Below are positions 6,632 to 14,199 of a DNA stretch of 16,256 bases, in pieces. The translations under genes were made by a program, and so were the position numbers. This stretch comes from Nitrosomonadaceae bacterium. Lineage in GTDB: Bacteria > Pseudomonadota > Gammaproteobacteria > Burkholderiales > Nitrosomonadaceae. The notes below the pieces were generated by a model. That model was given only the letters and a program-made list of their open reading frames with translations. It had not been told where the DNA came from and searched no databases. The stretch spans positions 1-16,256 of the forward strand of contig CAKKRO010000199.1 in NCBI GenBank assembly GCA_919902625.1, given 5' to 3'. Positions within the stretch are counted from its first letter, which is position 1; every line of letters starts with the position of its first letter.

Positions 6632-8020
6632 ATGGCGCAATCACCTGTTAGTATCAACCAAGATCAATCTGTAGATTTCTATAAAACGCCACCCCATTCG
6701 ATTGAAAGCGAGCAATCTGTCCTGGGCGGATTAATGCTGGATAATAACGCCTGGGAGAAAGTTGCAGATATTATTACTGATAGTGATTTTTATCGGCAGG
6801 ATCATCGTCTGATATACCATCATATTTGCAAGCTGATAGAACACAACAAACCTGCCGATGTGGTTACTGTTGCTGAATCTCTGGAAATATCAGCGGAACT
6901 TCAGAATATAGGCGGACTGGCCTATATTGGCGAGATTGTACAAAATACACCATCTGCCGCTAATATAAAGCGTTATGCTGAAATTGTTCGTGAGCGCTCA
7001 ATCATGCGTAACTTGGCCCAGGTTGGAGTCCAGATAACCGACTCTGCCTATAACCCGGCTGGACGCTCCGCTGCAAATTTATTAGATGAAGCGGAAGCAA
7101 AAGTTTTTGAAATTGCAGAGGAAGGGGCTCGAGGTAAAGAAGGTTTCGTAGATATTCAACCCCTCCTAAAGCAAGTGGTTGAAAGGATAGAGTTACTTTA
7201 CAATCAAGATAACCCAAGCAATATAACGGGCATTGCTTCAGGTTTTCACGATCTTGATCAAAAAACTTCCGGATTTCAACCTGGAGATTTGATCATTGTT
7301 GCAGGTCGGCCATCAATGGGTAAAACAGCCTTCTCACTCAATATTGCAGAACATGTTGCATTGGAATTAAATAAACCTGTCGCTGTATTCAGTATGGAGA
7401 TGGGCGGAACGCAGCTTGCCATGCGAATGCTGGGATCGGTAGGAAAGTTAGACCAACATAAAGTCCGTACGGGGCGTTTGGAAGATGCAGATTGGCCTAA
7501 GCTGACCCATGCATTAGGTAAACTTAATGAAGCCCCCATTTTTATTGATGAAAGCGCAGCACTTAATGCATTGGAACTTAGAGCACGAGCAAGGCGGTTA
7601 TATCGTCAATATGGTGAATTGGGACTAATTGTGGTGGATTATTTGCAGTTAATGTCCTCCAGCAGTCAGGGAGAAAATCGTGCTACTGAGATTTCAGAAA
7701 TATCGCGGGCTTTAAAAGGATTGGCCAAAGAACTTAGAGTACCGGTTATCGCATTATCGCAACTTAACCGGAGTCTTGAGCAACGCCCCAATAAACGCCC
7801 AGTTATGTCGGATTTGCGAGAATCAGGCGCGATAGAGCAAGATGCCGATGTTATTCTTTTTATTTATAGGGATGAGGTTTACAACCCGGATTCGCCCGAT
7901 AAAGGTATTGCAGAAATTATAATTGGCAAACAGAGAAATGGCCCGATCGGCAAGATCGATTTAACTTTCCTGGGCGAATATACACGTTTTGAGAGCTATG
8001 CCAAATCAGAATATTACTGA
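6632..8020 (+). CDS. dnaB: Replicative DNA helicase DnaB
   Basis: DnaB is the hexameric 5'-3' helicase that unwinds DNA at the replication fork and recruits primase. The N-terminal collar domain begins at PPHSIESEQSVLGGLML (about 20-36) and extends to about residue 170. A linker helix follows, then the RecA-like motor. Walker A is GRPSMGKT (225-232) and Walker B is LIVVDYLQL (332-340). The C-terminal KQRNGP carries the Lys433/Arg435 finger pair. The length of 462 is normal and no intein interrupts the motor. The ATG at 6632 has only a weak Shine-Dalgarno. The gene sits 62 bases after the terminator of the ribosomal cluster, so it probably has its own promoter. The alr gene that often follows dnaB is absent. 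Confidence 0.97.
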   Translation: MAQSPVSINQDQSVDFYKTPPHSIESEQSVLGGLMLDNNAWEKVADIITDSDFYRQDHRLIYHHICKLIEHNKPADVVTVAESLEISAELQNIGGLAYIGEIVQNTPSAANIKRYAEIVRERSIMRNLAQVGVQITDSAYNPAGRSAANLLDEAEAKVFEIAEEGARGKEGFVDIQPLLKQVVERIELLYNQDNPSNITGIASGFHDLDQKTSGFQPGDLIIVAGRPSMGKTAFSLNIAEHVALELNKPVAVFSMEMGGTQLAMRMLGSVGKLDQHKVRTGRLEDADWPKLTHALGKLNEAPIFIDESAALNALELRARARRLYRQYGELGLIVVDYLQLMSSSSQGENRATEISEISRALKGLAKELRVPVIALSQLNRSLEQRPNKRPVMSDLRESGAIEQDADVILFIYRDEVYNPDSPDKGIAEIIIGKQRNGPIGKIDLTFLGEYTRFESYAKSEYY

Positions 8021-8338
8021 AAGCAGCGAGGTACTGGAAGTTACAGTGAGTTTAAATGTAGGAATGAATCCGAGTATTGTTCCATAGAAGTTATCACGGC
8101 AATGGTTAAAACGAAATTCAGTTTCTTTCAATAGCAGACAAAAAGTGAAATGATCAAGGGAAGCTAACTATCTCGATATTCACTCGTACAAATGTTATCA
8201 GCAACGCCAGAGCGTAACAACCTGTCCAGTTCTGAGTGAGAAACTCTATTCACTGCACTTTTTTGTCTATGCATTAATCAACATTAACTTCAAATAAAAA
8301 AGAACAAGGATGATCAAATGAATGATCATCAACATTCA
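8021..8338. other. 318-base convergent intergenic region between dnaB and efp
   Basis: No open frame of note lies here. Towards the dnaB side is a weak plus-strand terminator-like element: AGTGA (8235-8239) / TCACT (8250-8254), followed by a run of six T at 8259-8264. Towards efp is a strong 8-bp hairpin, listed separately. The rest is AT-rich and unremarkable. Confidence 0.5.
8294..8330 (-). terminator. Candidate terminator of the rimO-earP-efp group
   Basis: Read on the minus strand, GATGATCA and TGATCATC form a perfect 8-bp stem (8330-8309) with a 6-base loop. An interrupted T-rich run (CTTGTTCTTTTTT) follows, reaching 8294. It starts 8 bases beyond the efp stop codon. The stem is AT-rich and the T tract is broken, so efficiency is uncertain. 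Confidence 0.55.
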
Positions 8339-8902
8339 TCAAACACGCTTTCTGAATTCATTGGCATGAGGATCGATTTCAATCTTGTCGCCTATTTCCA
8401 CAAAGGCAGCGACCGGAATCTCAAACCCTGTTCCCACAAGCCGTGCCGGCTTCATGATTTTACCGGTGGTATCCCCTCTGACTGCCGGCTCAGTGTATTC
8501 AACTTCACGCACAATCGTGTTGGGTAATTCAACGGAAATGGCCTTGCCTTCATAAAAAGTCACCTGACAAACATCTTCCATACCGTCAATCAGATAATTC
8601 AGAACATCCGGCATATTGTCAGCTTCCACTTCAATCTGGTTATAGTCGGCATCCATAAAAACATAGAGCGGGTCAGCAAAATAGCTGTATGTACATTCTT
8701 TCCGGTCCAGCACAACCAAATCAAATTTCTCGTCAGCTTTATAGACTGTTTCCATTGTGGTGCTGGAAAACAGGTTCTTCAGCTTCATCTTAACCACCGA
8801 TGCATTACGACCAGATTTAGTAAATTCAGCACGTTGCACAACCATGGGGTCAACACCAACCATCACGACATTACCCGGGCGTAGTTCCATTGCGGTTTTC
8901 AT
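8339..8902 (-). CDS. efp: Translation elongation factor P
   Basis: EF-P binds between the P and E sites of the ribosome and relieves stalling at consecutive prolines. Three beta-barrel domains are recognisable: a KOW-like N-terminal domain (1-65), a middle OB domain (about 66-127), and a C-terminal OB domain beginning near EVEYTEPAVRGDT and ending IGDKIEIDPHANEFRKRV. The tip of the first domain reads KSGRNASVV, putting Arg32 where E. coli has lysine. This marks the arginine-rhamnosylated EF-P class, and the modifying enzyme EarP is encoded immediately upstream in the same direction (78-base gap). The length of 187 is typical. The gene probably ends the rimO-earP-efp unit. Confidence 0.97.
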   Translation of the reverse strand: MKTAMELRPGNVVMVGVDPMVVQRAEFTKSGRNASVVKMKLKNLFSSTTMETVYKADEKFDLVVLDRKECTYSYFADPLYVFMDADYNQIEVEADNMPDVLNYLIDGMEDVCQVTFYEGKAISVELPNTIVREVEYTEPAVRGDTTGKIMKPARLVGTGFEIPVAAFVEIGDKIEIDPHANEFRKRV

Positions 8903-8980
8903 ATTTCAATTCCAAAGTTTAAGTTATAAGCAGATTAAATGCTGTTTACTCAGACAAACAGTTCATTCATGAACCTTAAA

Positions 8981-10120
8981 TTATAGCCGATTTCCAGCAA
9001 ACTGCACCAGACTGGATGCCAGATCATCTTGTTCCAGCAATTGACTGACCCAGTTTTTATTATGTTGTTTCAGTAACTCATAAAAATGTAAGAAGTTCAC
9101 CCAGATGGCACTATCCAATGCACACCTGCCATTCCAGCAGTCCCACATTTCACGGACAGCCGTTGCCATTCCCGGCGGCATATTGCGGGTATATAAATCA
9201 AGAAACGCATCCAGCTTTTTCCAGTGTGCGCCTTCAGTCTGGGGGTAAATATTCCAGACGAAGGGATTAACCGCCCACTGAGCCCGCACAAAGGAATCTT
9301 CGCCCCGTACAAAGTTAAAATCACAGCTCCACAATAGCCGATCATAATCTGTTTGTTCCATAAACGGAATGATCTGAACCGTCAGTTGCCCGTGTTGGAT
9401 GAGTTGCCCGGTTTGTGATGATGCCTTATTTAATAACATAGCTGCTATGCTTTCAGCCACCGTTCTTTGAAGAACGATTAATACGACAGGTGTTGAAGAT
9501 TCCGCCCATACCTTGATCAATTCCTTCACAGGCGCACTGTCATAACAAAACAATGAAATGCGTATTTCACCTGATTTTCGCTCAGGCAAGCCCTTACGTC
9601 GCAAGAATGCATGTTCTGCTTCCGTGTCAAAATTATCTCTTTGAGCTATTAAATCTTTTTCACGTAATAATCCTCCCGTACCTTGCACAAAACCTGGGAA
9701 AAAGAATGTTTTGGTTAAAGGAATGCGCGGATGCGGTGAAGGCAGGCCATGACATTGAGTCACCCAAGACTCTGCACTGAGATATTCCAGATTAATCCAA
9801 ACAGGATGCCGCATTTTCTGCGACATCGCCGTCACATAAACATCAGGCAACTCGCAAGCAAACGCTTCAATCACCACCTCTGCAGGCTCAACTTGCGCAA
9901 ACACCCGCTGCCATTGGCAGATTTCAACGCCCTGCACGACTTGCTGATGAATACCGGAATTAACAGCCGGTGCTATATGAGCAAAACTGGCCAAGTCATC
10001 AACCCACAACCGCACTGTTTGGTGATGCTCATGTGCCAATTGCCTTGCCAGACGCCAACAGACGCCGATATCACCAAAATTATCGATAACCGTGCAAAAA
10101 ATATCCCAACGACGTTGCAT
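8981..10120 (-). CDS. earP: EF-P arginine rhamnosyltransferase EarP
   Basis: EarP transfers rhamnose from dTDP-rhamnose to Arg32 of EF-P in the cytosol. The protein is a GT-B fold glycosyltransferase (DUF2331). The N-terminal WDIFCTVIDNFGDIGVCWRLARQL carries the two conserved aspartates, Asp13 and Asp17. The C-terminal nucleotide-sugar site reads FVRGEDSFVRAQWA (Glu274, Asp275) and PFVWNIYPQ. The length of 379 agrees with the family. The start is an ATG at 10120. The gene sits between rimO (38-base gap) and efp (78-base gap), the usual partnership with efp. Function requires a dTDP-rhamnose pathway (rmlABCD) that is not in this window. Confidence 0.95.
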   Translation of the reverse strand: MQRRWDIFCTVIDNFGDIGVCWRLARQLAHEHHQTVRLWVDDLASFAHIAPAVNSGIHQQVVQGVEICQWQRVFAQVEPAEVVIEAFACELPDVYVTAMSQKMRHPVWINLEYLSAESWVTQCHGLPSPHPRIPLTKTFFFPGFVQGTGGLLREKDLIAQRDNFDTEAEHAFLRRKGLPERKSGEIRISLFCYDSAPVKELIKVWAESSTPVVLIVLQRTVAESIAAMLLNKASSQTGQLIQHGQLTVQIIPFMEQTDYDRLLWSCDFNFVRGEDSFVRAQWAVNPFVWNIYPQTEGAHWKKLDAFLDLYTRNMPPGMATAVREMWDCWNGRCALDSAIWVNFLHFYELLKQHNKNWVSQLLEQDDLASSLVQFAGNRL

Positions 10121-10158
10121 GGCAGTACATGAAAGATTATGCGAAAAGTGAATTGTAC

Positions 10159-11496
10159 CTACCGTTTAATCATGGTAGCGAACAAATCATGTGCATCTGA
10201 GTCCGTTATCTCAACTTCAATGAAATCTCCGGGCTGACCATGATTGTTTTTTTCCAAGTAGACCAATCCATCAATTTCCGGTGCATCAGCGCTGCTTCTT
10301 GCAATCACCTGATCTTCAGCCATTTCGTCGATCATGACGGTCATTCTTCGGCCTACTTTCGTAGCCAAACATTGACGGCTGATTCCCTCCTGCAATTGCA
10401 TAAAGCGAGCGCGGCGATCCTGCTTGATTTCTTCCGGCACAGGATCAGGTAGCCGATTGGCTGTTGCCCCCTCCACCGGTGAATAGGTAAAACACCCTAC
10501 ACGATCCAGTTGCGCTTCCTGCAGGAAGGCCAATAATTCTTCAAACTCCTCTTCTGTTTCACCTGGGAAACCCACAATGAAAGTACTGCGCAATGTGATA
10601 TCGGGACAGATTTGACGCCATTGCTGGATGCGCATTAAATTATTTTCAGCATTCGCCGGACGTCTCATTGCCTTCAGAATGCGCGGATTTGCATGCTGAA
10701 ACGGCACATCCAGATAAGGCAGTATTTTTCCCTCCGCCATCAGCGGAATCACTTCGTCCACATGTGGATAAGGATAAACATAATGCAAACGCACCCAGAC
10801 CCCTAATGAACTTAATGCTCGCGCAAGTTCAGTGAGGCGGGTTTTAATCGGCCGACCCTGCCAGAAACCCATCCGGTATTTCACATCAACGCCATAGGCG
10901 CTGGTATCTTGCGAAATAATCAATAATTCCTTAACACCGGCATTAACCAGATGCTCCGCTTCCTGCATCACCTGGTGAATCGGACGGCTCACCAGATCAC
11001 CGCGCATGGAAGGAATAATACAAAATGTGCAGCGGTGATTGCAGCCCTCAGAAATCTTTACATAGGCATAATGTTTGGGTGTTAAGCGAATCCCTTGGGG
11101 TGGAATCAAACTGGTATAGGGGTCATGCGGTTGCGGCAAGTGCGTATGGATGGCAGACATCACTTCCGGCAGCGCATGCGGCCCTGTCACAGCCAATACC
11201 TGCGGATGCGCTTTTTTAACCACATCCCCATCCTCTTTAGCACCCAGACATCCGGTAACAATCACTTTGCCATTCTCGGCCAAAGCTTCACCGATCGCAT
11301 CCAGTGATTCCTCAACCGCACTGTCAATAAATCCGCAGGTATTGACGACAACCAGATCGGCATCTTCATACGAAGGCGATATTTCATAACCTTCCGCACG
11401 TAATTGCGTCAGGATTTGTTCGGAATCCACCAGTGCTTTCGGGCAACCCAGTGAAATAAAGCCAACTTTTTGTGAGGTTTGTTTAGATGATGACAT
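10159..11496 (-). CDS. rimO: Ribosomal protein S12 methylthiotransferase RimO
   Basis: RimO is a radical-SAM enzyme that adds a methylthio group to the conserved aspartate of ribosomal protein S12 near the decoding centre. The N-terminal MTTase domain holds three cluster-binding cysteines, Cys18 (SLGCPKALVDSE), Cys54 (NTCGFI) and Cys83 (GCLGAK). The radical-SAM CxxxCxxC is CNHRCTFC (152-159). A TRAM domain ends the protein from about residue 375 (VGRRMTVMID onward). The 445 residues match the family, and SLGCPKALVDSE distinguishes RimO from the tRNA enzyme MiaB. The ATG at 11496 faces the divergent EndoU gene across 115 bases. It probably leads the rimO-earP-efp transcript. Confidence 0.95.
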   Translation of the reverse strand: MSSSKQTSQKVGFISLGCPKALVDSEQILTQLRAEGYEISPSYEDADLVVVNTCGFIDSAVEESLDAIGEALAENGKVIVTGCLGAKEDGDVVKKAHPQVLAVTGPHALPEVMSAIHTHLPQPHDPYTSLIPPQGIRLTPKHYAYVKISEGCNHRCTFCIIPSMRGDLVSRPIHQVMQEAEHLVNAGVKELLIISQDTSAYGVDVKYRMGFWQGRPIKTRLTELARALSSLGVWVRLHYVYPYPHVDEVIPLMAEGKILPYLDVPFQHANPRILKAMRRPANAENNLMRIQQWRQICPDITLRSTFIVGFPGETEEEFEELLAFLQEAQLDRVGCFTYSPVEGATANRLPDPVPEEIKQDRRARFMQLQEGISRQCLATKVGRRMTVMIDEMAEDQVIARSSADAPEIDGLVYLEKNNHGQPGDFIEVEITDSDAHDLFATMIKR

Positions 11497-11611
11497 GGAA
11501 TAAAAATTAAATGAGATATATGATGCAGCGATCGAACCAATAGCCGAATTTTATCTGATAACGGGTTAAAGCAATTCTTTATCTTCAAATTACCGGCCAA
11601 AAGGAAGCAAT

Positions 11612-12172
11612 ATGAATCACCTGAGAATCAAATGCCTATTGATCATAGCCGTATGTCCGCTCATGCTCATACCGCTTTCGGTATCCGCCCGGATTGATTG
11701 CAATACATTGCCGCATTGGATAACACTGAGTAACGGGTTACAAGTCAATCAACAGCATATTTTTTGTGGCGAATGGAGCCAAGACCGGCCCAAAGGTTTT
11801 CATTCACGACCTGGTGGCATCAATCCTTCCGCCATCGCGCAATTCACCATTCAGAGCAAACCCAATGCGGCAGGGATTTATACGGGCCGGTGGTCATATC
11901 GGCATCATCCCGATAAAAACAAATTCTCTTCGATGTTTCCAGATCACTGCACTGTCACTCAAGTTTTGAACTCAATCCGTCATGCCACTGCAAACTCTGA
12001 GGGAAAATGCCCATCAGATTCTCCCGGCTGGATTCAATGCGGTCAAAATAAGCCTGAAAACGACCAAGAAGAAAAATTCCTCTATTGCAGTAAAGATGAC
12101 AAGTTTTTTACCATCGGTTTTGCACCGCCTAAAAAAGGTAAAATCAACACGGCCTTCCCGATTTTTGAATGA
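11612..12172 (+). CDS. Secreted EndoU-type endoribonuclease, probable toxin
   Basis: The 186-residue protein has a Sec signal peptide (1-26, ending SVSA) followed by a bacterial EndoU nuclease domain. The family pattern is visible in order: HIFCGE (His49), GFHSRPGG (His64), the PNAAGIYTGRW strand, the MFPDHCTVTQVLNSIRHA block (108-125) and a C-terminal KINTAFP (Thr180). His49 and His64 fit the paired catalytic histidines, and Thr180 the third active-site position. A Phe stands at 182, where I expect Tyr in many relatives. EndoU enzymes cut RNA at uridines; bacterial members are mostly toxin tips of CDI or polymorphic toxins. The mature part has six cysteines (30, 52, 113, 133, 143, 159), which suggests disulfides and life outside the cytosol. 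A strong AAGGA precedes the ATG. Its TGA overlaps the next gene's ATG. The target and export destination are unknown. Confidence 0.8.
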   Translation: MNHLRIKCLLIIAVCPLMLIPLSVSARIDCNTLPHWITLSNGLQVNQQHIFCGEWSQDRPKGFHSRPGGINPSAIAQFTIQSKPNAAGIYTGRWSYRHHPDKNKFSSMFPDHCTVTQVLNSIRHATANSEGKCPSDSPGWIQCGQNKPENDQEEKFLYCSKDDKFFTIGFAPPKKGKINTAFPIFE

Positions 12173-12483
12173 GCGAGAACCATTTTACCTGGACGGGATA
12201 TCAATCCACTGAATCCGCACATCGTTTAATTATCGCCTACCTGACGATTGATATACAAAAAAGCCCTGAGGGGACCATGGAACTATTAGAGAAAATAAAT
12301 GCTGTACGCTCCAGGCAGATTCCTGAGTGGGAACGCATTGGCAATGCATACTGCCTGCGATTATTTCCGGATTTTGCCGAAATTGAAGAAGATTTTGCGG
12401 AAGAACTTGGCAAAGTTGAGCAAATCCCAATAGCTGTATTCGAAGCAGCCGTCCAGTCATGGCAGCAACACATCACAAGTTGA
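12169..12483 (+). CDS. Small acidic protein, probable immunity partner of the EndoU nuclease
   Basis: This 104-residue protein starts inside the stop codon of the EndoU gene (ATGA overlap) and has no visible Shine-Dalgarno, so its translation is probably coupled to the nuclease. It lacks a signal peptide or membrane segment and should stay in the cytosol. It is acidic (17 Asp/Glu against 8 Lys/Arg), as expected of a nuclease inhibitor. The layout is an N-terminal beta region (about 7-30), a helix-turn block (MELLEKINAVRSRQIPEWER), the strands IGNAYCLRLFPDFAEIEEDF, and a C-terminal helix (IAVFEAAVQSWQQHI). This order recalls the YacL/UPF0231 family from memory, a weak match. The immunity role is inferred from position, size and charge. 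Confidence 0.62.
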   Translation: MSENHFTWTGYQSTESAHRLIIAYLTIDIQKSPEGTMELLEKINAVRSRQIPEWERIGNAYCLRLFPDFAEIEEDFAEELGKVEQIPIAVFEAAVQSWQQHITS

Positions 12484-12521
12484 CGGATTGGCAAAACCTT
12501 TACTGCCGATTGCAAAATGAT

Positions 12522-12746
12522 TTAAACAGGCCCGGCATAACGTGCCGCATCAATGATCGACCACAAATGAATCAAGCCTCCTATTACAGCAGGAATGATT
12601 AACACCGCAAAAAAATAACCAGTACCCACGACAACAAAAAATAAAAGTGCCGATAATATCCGACCTTGCACCAGTTGCCCCAGCCCCGGAATAAAGAAAC
12701 TGCAAATCGCTGCGAGTACATTTCCACCAGATCCCTGCCCTGACAT
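12522..12746 (-). CDS. Small two-helix membrane protein (TM2-like)
   Basis: The 74-residue protein has a Gly/Ser-rich start, the motif SFFIPGLGQLVQGR (16-29) and two hydrophobic segments (about 31-50 and 51-66), ending IIDAARYAGPV. The pattern of a small protein with a Pro-Gly-Leu-Gly-Gln turn before a helical hairpin is typical of TM2-domain-like or related small inner-membrane proteins of unknown role. I chose the ATG at 12746 because GGAG lies 7 bases upstream; a GTG at 12749 is also in frame but too close to it. The gene converges on the EndoU immunity gene across 38 bases and is divergent from the repeat-protein gene, so it is probably not part of the toxin unit. Confidence 0.7.
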   Translation of the reverse strand: MSGQGSGGNVLAAICSFFIPGLGQLVQGRILSALLFFVVVGTGYFFAVLIIPAVIGGLIHLWSIIDAARYAGPV

Positions 12747-12893
12747 CACAAATCTCCATAAAAATATTCAATCAATTAACCTCCGCTTATATTCTGCGAG
12801 AGAAACCATACTGATTAGTAATATCAAAAAAAATTAATTAATGCTATCGTTAATCTGTAAAGAGTATTTTCAAACCCTTTGAAGGAGCGCATG

Positions 12894-13985
12894 ATGATAA
12901 AAAAATCATTTCTGACAATCTTTTTGTTTTTTATTCTCAGTAACAAAGTGTTGGCCGGAGATATCCTTTATTATTCCGCAACCGATGGCACGGTTAGAGG
13001 TGTTAATATCGCAACCGGTATTGAAGCAACCTCTATATCTTCAGCAAATTTTAAAGGCGCAATCGTTGGTGCTTCGCGCGAAATTGCGATTGATCCGGTC
13101 ACCCGCCTGCTTTGGTATACAGCTACAGATAATTCTATTTATTCTTTCCATACCACTACACTGGCTGAAGGGCCCTCTATCCCCAGCAACAGAATTACTG
13201 GCGCAATTGTTGGTGGAGCCCGGCATTTATATATCGATTATTCACGCCGTCATTTATTGGTTACTACAACCAGCGGCGCCATTCAAAGGTTTAGGCTAGA
13301 TACTCTGGCTGATATCGAAGCGATCCCAGCATCATTTTTTACCGATGGAAATGTTGGAATTCTTCGCCATCTCGCCAGTGATGTCCGTACCGGTAACATT
13401 TGGTATGCTGCAACAGATGGATCATTCCGGGAATTTAATCCTGACAGTTTGACCCATACAGGACGCAGGATCTCATTTGGAGAGCAATACGGGGCAAATC
13501 CAGGAGGGGCGCGCCATTTTGTAATTGACCCAAACCGTGATTTACTTCTCTATGCCGTTACAGACGGGAGTATCGCTACCATTCCACTCACTTCACTTAC
13601 TAGAGGCTCAATCATATTAAAACAAGATTCTTTTATCGGCGCTAATCCAGGCGCTGGTCGCATTATCAGCACTGATATTGATGGTACCTCTGGCGGTAAT
13701 GCAGGATATGCATCCTTTGCATCCAATTATTTGATATTACCTTTTGTCTCAGTGGTAACTGATATGTTATCAGCAACTCTCAGATTTGATGCAGACAAGA
13801 ATATGTTCGTAGTCGATCATTATGAGCCAACAAGCCAAACAGCGATTAATATAACCACATTTGACTTAGCCACGGGTTTGTTAACCATTCCGTACGTTAA
13901 TTTCCAAGGAACAACTTACCGAGCGATACTAATTCAAATTCCCGGTACTCTGAATTTCAGTTTAAAAAGTGCAGAGATACAATAA
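12894..13985 (+). CDS. Exported five-repeat protein with beta-rich C-terminal module
   Basis: The 363-residue protein begins with a signal peptide (residues 1 to about 21, ending KVLA). Five tandem repeats of 48-49 residues follow at 23-71, 72-119, 120-167, 168-216 and 217-265. The loose consensus is hydrophobic-WY-x-ATDGS-I, a -TL- turn, then GA-x-x-GGARH and ID. This spacing suits propeller blades or a related all-beta solenoid. Residues 266-363 form a separate module with strands ending FDLATGLLTIPYVNF, TYRAILIQI and LNFSLKSA, resembling a small beta domain found at the end of other exported proteins. The start is ATG 12894, with AAGGAG 6 bases upstream; ATG 12891 is possible. No catalytic motif is seen. 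A surface or periplasmic binding role is only a guess. Confidence 0.72.
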   Translation: MIKKSFLTIFLFFILSNKVLAGDILYYSATDGTVRGVNIATGIEATSISSANFKGAIVGASREIAIDPVTRLLWYTATDNSIYSFHTTTLAEGPSIPSNRITGAIVGGARHLYIDYSRRHLLVTTTSGAIQRFRLDTLADIEAIPASFFTDGNVGILRHLASDVRTGNIWYAATDGSFREFNPDSLTHTGRRISFGEQYGANPGGARHFVIDPNRDLLLYAVTDGSIATIPLTSLTRGSIILKQDSFIGANPGAGRIISTDIDGTSGGNAGYASFASNYLILPFVSVVTDMLSATLRFDADKNMFVVDHYEPTSQTAINITTFDLATGLLTIPYVNFQGTTYRAILIQIPGTLNFSLKSAEIQ

Positions 13986-14018
13986 ATTTCTTAAATGGAG
14001 AGAAAGTAGATTTATCAC

Positions 14019-14185
14019 CTAGGAGCCGCCGGACTTAAGTGATTGTAGCGGGCAAAGTGGGAAAACGGGGACAGATTGACCGGATTTGAGGCACATAGCC
14101 ATTCTATGCAGCGAAAAATCAGGGTAATAGGTACCGTTTCTCCCATTTGTGCAGTAGATCAACCTTAAGTCCGGCAGACCCCTAG
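14019..14185. repeat. 167-bp imperfect palindrome (MITE/REP-like element)
   Basis: The outer arms contain a perfect 12-bp match (GCCGGACTTAAG at 14028-14039 against CTTAAGTCCGGC at 14164-14175), extended outward to CTAGG/CCTAG. Inside, 14043-14067 pairs imperfectly with about 14132-14158 (GGGAAAACGG against CCGTTTCTCCC). The apex is CATAG-ccatt-CTATG (14094-14108). All arms share one centre near 14101, so the whole block can fold into one long cruciform or hairpin. It encodes nothing. It resembles a non-autonomous mobile element or a palindromic repeat unit mobilised by a REP-associated transposase. It could also stop transcription from both sides. Confidence 0.75.
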
Positions 14186-14199
14186 AAATACAGAATTAT

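Noticed and set aside
8235..8264. dnaB terminator
   Set aside because: The stem is only five base pairs with a 10-base loop and is not directly joined to the T run, so I mention it only in the intergenic description.
11025..11389. Several overlapping plus-strand open frames inside rimO
   Set aside because: They are out-of-frame shadows of rimO, which has complete catalytic motifs across the same bases.
12237..12515. Minus-strand open frame antisense to the immunity-like gene
   Set aside because: The plus-strand gene has the ATGA overlap with the nuclease, an acidic composition and a regular helix/strand pattern; the antisense frame has no ribosome-binding site and a biased composition.
12879..12893. 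TTG start for the repeat protein at 12879
   Set aside because: The added residues would be encoded by the Shine-Dalgarno AAGGAG itself. An ATG at 12894 lies at normal spacing and begins a proper signal peptide.
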